Of a stretch of 17,223 nucleotides of DNA, positions 15,686 through 17,223 are shown piece after piece. The notes below the pieces were generated by a model. It had not been told where the DNA came from and searched no databases. It saw only the letters and a program-made list of their open reading frames with translations. The stretch comes from Hyphomicrobiales bacterium. GTDB taxonomy: Bacteria; Pseudomonadota; Alphaproteobacteria; Rhizobiales; Xanthobacteraceae. The DNA lies in the NCBI GenBank assembly GCA_026400425.1, contig JAPLPC010000097.1:4237-21459 (forward strand). Direction: 5' to 3'. The position numbers and the translations under genes are program-made. How positions within the stretch are numbered: the stretch's first letter is position 1; every line of letters starts with the position of its first letter.

Positions 15686-15931
15686 ATGTGCCTGCTTTGC
15701 GATGATGAGAAGGCCTACAGCCTTTACATGGACTATCTCGACCAGATGGAACGTCAGGGCGAGGTGAAGGACGTCGATGCTGCCATGGATGCCATTCTCG
15801 ACAAGGTGCAGGCCGAGCAGATCGCCCAGGCAGCTAAAGACGATCAGAAACGCCGCGCGATGTTCAATGGCGATGCGCCCGAAAACGACAAGACGCTCTC
15901 TCCGTTCTTTTGCAGCCCGGTCAATAAATAG
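15686..15931 (+). CDS. Small protein of unknown function with an N-terminal CxxC, between gatC and gatA
   Basis: 81 residues, beginning MCLLCDDEKAYSLYMDYLDQM; a C2-x-x-C5 pair stands at the very N-terminus. The rest is a charged, probably helical stretch (VDAAMDAILDKVQAEQIAQAAKDDQKRRAMF) ending in LSPFFCSPVNK with a third cysteine. GAGGA lies about 8 nt before the ATG. It starts 30 nt after the gatC stop, and its TAG is immediately followed by the gatA ATG with no gap, so it is surely part of the same transcript. I recall similar short proteins in Bradyrhizobium-group genomes but no function. No membrane segment. The single Cys pair could bind metal only with a partner; this is speculation. 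Confidence 0.8.
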   Translation: MCLLCDDEKAYSLYMDYLDQMERQGEVKDVDAAMDAILDKVQAEQIAQAAKDDQKRRAMFNGDAPENDKTLSPFFCSPVNK

Positions 15932-17223
15932 ATGGCAGATCTGACGTCGCTCACGCTCGCCGAGGCCCGCACCGGCCTTGCGAACAAGTCCTTCACGTCA
16001 GTCGAACTGACCGACGCGCATCTGAGGGCGATGGAAGATGCGCGCGTGCTCAATGCCTATGTCCTGGAGACGCCCGAGAAGGCGCGCGCCATGGCGCAGG
16101 CTGCCGACGCGAACATCGCCAAGGGCGAGGTCGGTGCGCTCGGCGGCATTCCGCTGGGCATCAAGGATCTGTTTGCCACCAAGGACGTACGCACCACCGC
16201 CTGCTCGAAAATCCTCGGTAACTTCGTGCCGCCTTACGAGTCCACCGTCACCGCGCAGCTGTGGCGCGACGGCGCGGTGATGCTCGGTAAGCTCAACAAT
16301 GACGAATTCGCCATGGGCTCGGCCAACGAGACCTCGTGTTTCGGTCCGGTCATCAACCCGTGGCGCCGTGAAGGCTCCGACGTCAATCTGGTGCCGGGCG
16401 GTTCGTCCGGTGGCTCGGCCTCAGCCGTCGCGGCCGGCCTCTGCCTTGGCGCGACAGCCACCGACACCGGCGGCTCGATCCGCCAGCCCGCGGCCTTCAC
16501 CGGCATCGTCGGCCTGAAGCCGACCTATGGCCGCTGCTCGCGCTGGGGCACGGTGGCGTTTGCGTCATCGCTGGATCAGGCCGGCCCGGTGGCGCGCACG
16601 GTCCGCGACACCGCAATCCTGATGCGCTCAATGGCCGGTTACGATCCGAAGGACTCGACGTCCGTCGATTGCGCTGTGCCGGACTACGAGGCCGCGATCG
16701 GCCGGTCCGTGAAGGGCATGAAGATCGGTATCCCGAAGGAGTATCGCATCGACGGCATGCCGGCCGAGATCGAGAAGCTCTGGCAGGACGGTGCCAAGCA
16801 ACTCGAGGCTGCCGGCGCGGAGCTCGTCGAAGTCTCGCTGCCGCATACGAAATACGCGCTGCCGGCTTACTACATCGTGGCCCCGGCCGAGGCCTCGTCG
16901 AACCTGGCGCGTTACGACGGCGTGCGTTATGGCCTGCGGGTATCGGGTCGCAATCTCAACGAGATGTACGAAAATACACGCGCCGAAGGCTTCGGCGCCG
17001 AGGTGCGTCGCCGCATCATGATCGGCACCTATGTGCTCTCAGCCGGCTATTACGACGCCTATTATCTGCGCGCGCAAAAAGTCCGTACCCTGATCAAGCA
17101 GGATTTCGAAGCGTGCTTCGCCAAGGGCATCCACGCGATCCTGACGCCGGCGACGCCATCGGCCGCCTTCGGGATCGGCGAGAAAGGTGGCGCCGATCCG
17201 ATCGAGATGTATCTCAACGACAT
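15932..17223 (+). CDS. gatA: Glutamyl/aspartyl-tRNA amidotransferase subunit A, cut by the window end
   Basis: 430 codons are present; the family has about 490, so the C-terminus lies beyond the window. GatA is the amidase-signature subunit that releases ammonia from glutamine or asparagine for tRNA amidation. The Ser-cisSer-Lys triad is visible: K78 in GGIPLGIKDLFATKD, cis-Ser S158 in VPGGSSGGSASAVAAG and nucleophile S182 in TDTGGSIRQPAAFTG. VGLKPTYGRCSRWG, SLDQAGP and later YDGVRYGLR and MYENTRAEGFG are typical GatA. The ATG at 15932 touches the stop of the preceding gene and has no evident Shine-Dalgarno, suggesting translational coupling. gatB would be expected downstream. The frame is intact throughout. 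Confidence 0.96.
   Translation, partial: MADLTSLTLAEARTGLANKSFTSVELTDAHLRAMEDARVLNAYVLETPEKARAMAQAADANIAKGEVGALGGIPLGIKDLFATKDVRTTACSKILGNFVPPYESTVTAQLWRDGAVMLGKLNNDEFAMGSANETSCFGPVINPWRREGSDVNLVPGGSSGGSASAVAAGLCLGATATDTGGSIRQPAAFTGIVGLKPTYGRCSRWGTVAFASSLDQAGPVARTVRDTAILMRSMAGYDPKDSTSVDCAVPDYEAAIGRSVKGMKIGIPKEYRIDGMPAEIEKLWQDGAKQLEAAGAELVEVSLPHTKYALPAYYIVAPAEASSNLARYDGVRYGLRVSGRNLNEMYENTRAEGFGAEVRRRIMIGTYVLSAGYYDAYYLRAQKVRTLIKQDFEACFAKGIHAILTPATPSAAFGIGEKGGADPIEMYLND

Overview
The window looks like the chromosome of an alphaproteobacterium of the Bradyrhizobium / Rhodopseudomonas / Afipia / Nitrobacter group. The grounds are high GC, the gene order pyrB–pyrC'–plsY–dprA–topA–rnr on one strand, a catalytically degenerate dihydroorotase next to pyrB, Lys/Ala-rich TopA tails, and a palindromic intergenic repeat of a type common in that family. 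This placement is by recognition of proteins and motifs; no database search was run.

Left half (1–10,044), mostly minus strand. In transcription order: aspartate carbamoyltransferase (pyrB), a non-catalytic dihydroorotase homologue (pyrC'), the acyl-phosphate:glycerol-3-phosphate acyltransferase plsY, then dprA, topA and rnr (its last residues lie beyond position 1). Two plus-strand genes interrupt the series: a PD-(D/E)XK nuclease-like protein (6638–7102) with a palindromic repeat behind it, between plsY and dprA; and a small unknown protein (5200–5442) that meets the dprA stop tail to tail.

Right half (10,305–17,223). An AidB-type acyl-CoA dehydrogenase overlaps a CPBP-family membrane protease gene (both plus). 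An AEC-family permease and ruvX follow on the minus strand. Then come a nitronate monooxygenase, gatC, an 81-aa unknown and gatA (plus, cut by the window end). GatC and GatA are two subunits of the amidotransferase that makes Gln-tRNA(Gln) and/or Asn-tRNA(Asn).

The most notable signal is a set of lesions. topA and rnr share one uninterrupted reading frame of 1,660 codons: a one-base shift in the topA tail bypasses a TAG that would otherwise end topA two bases before the rnr GTG. dprA, the CPBP protease gene and the nitronate monooxygenase gene each lack a short internal segment that should carry a conserved motif, and each changes frame there. plsY has lost its glycine-rich motif 2 while staying in frame. 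Five lesions in about 13 kb, one of them in normally essential plsY, mean either a sequencing or assembly problem or real gene decay; the sequence alone cannot decide. No CRISPR array, tRNA, rRNA, insertion sequence or recognisable defence island was seen.
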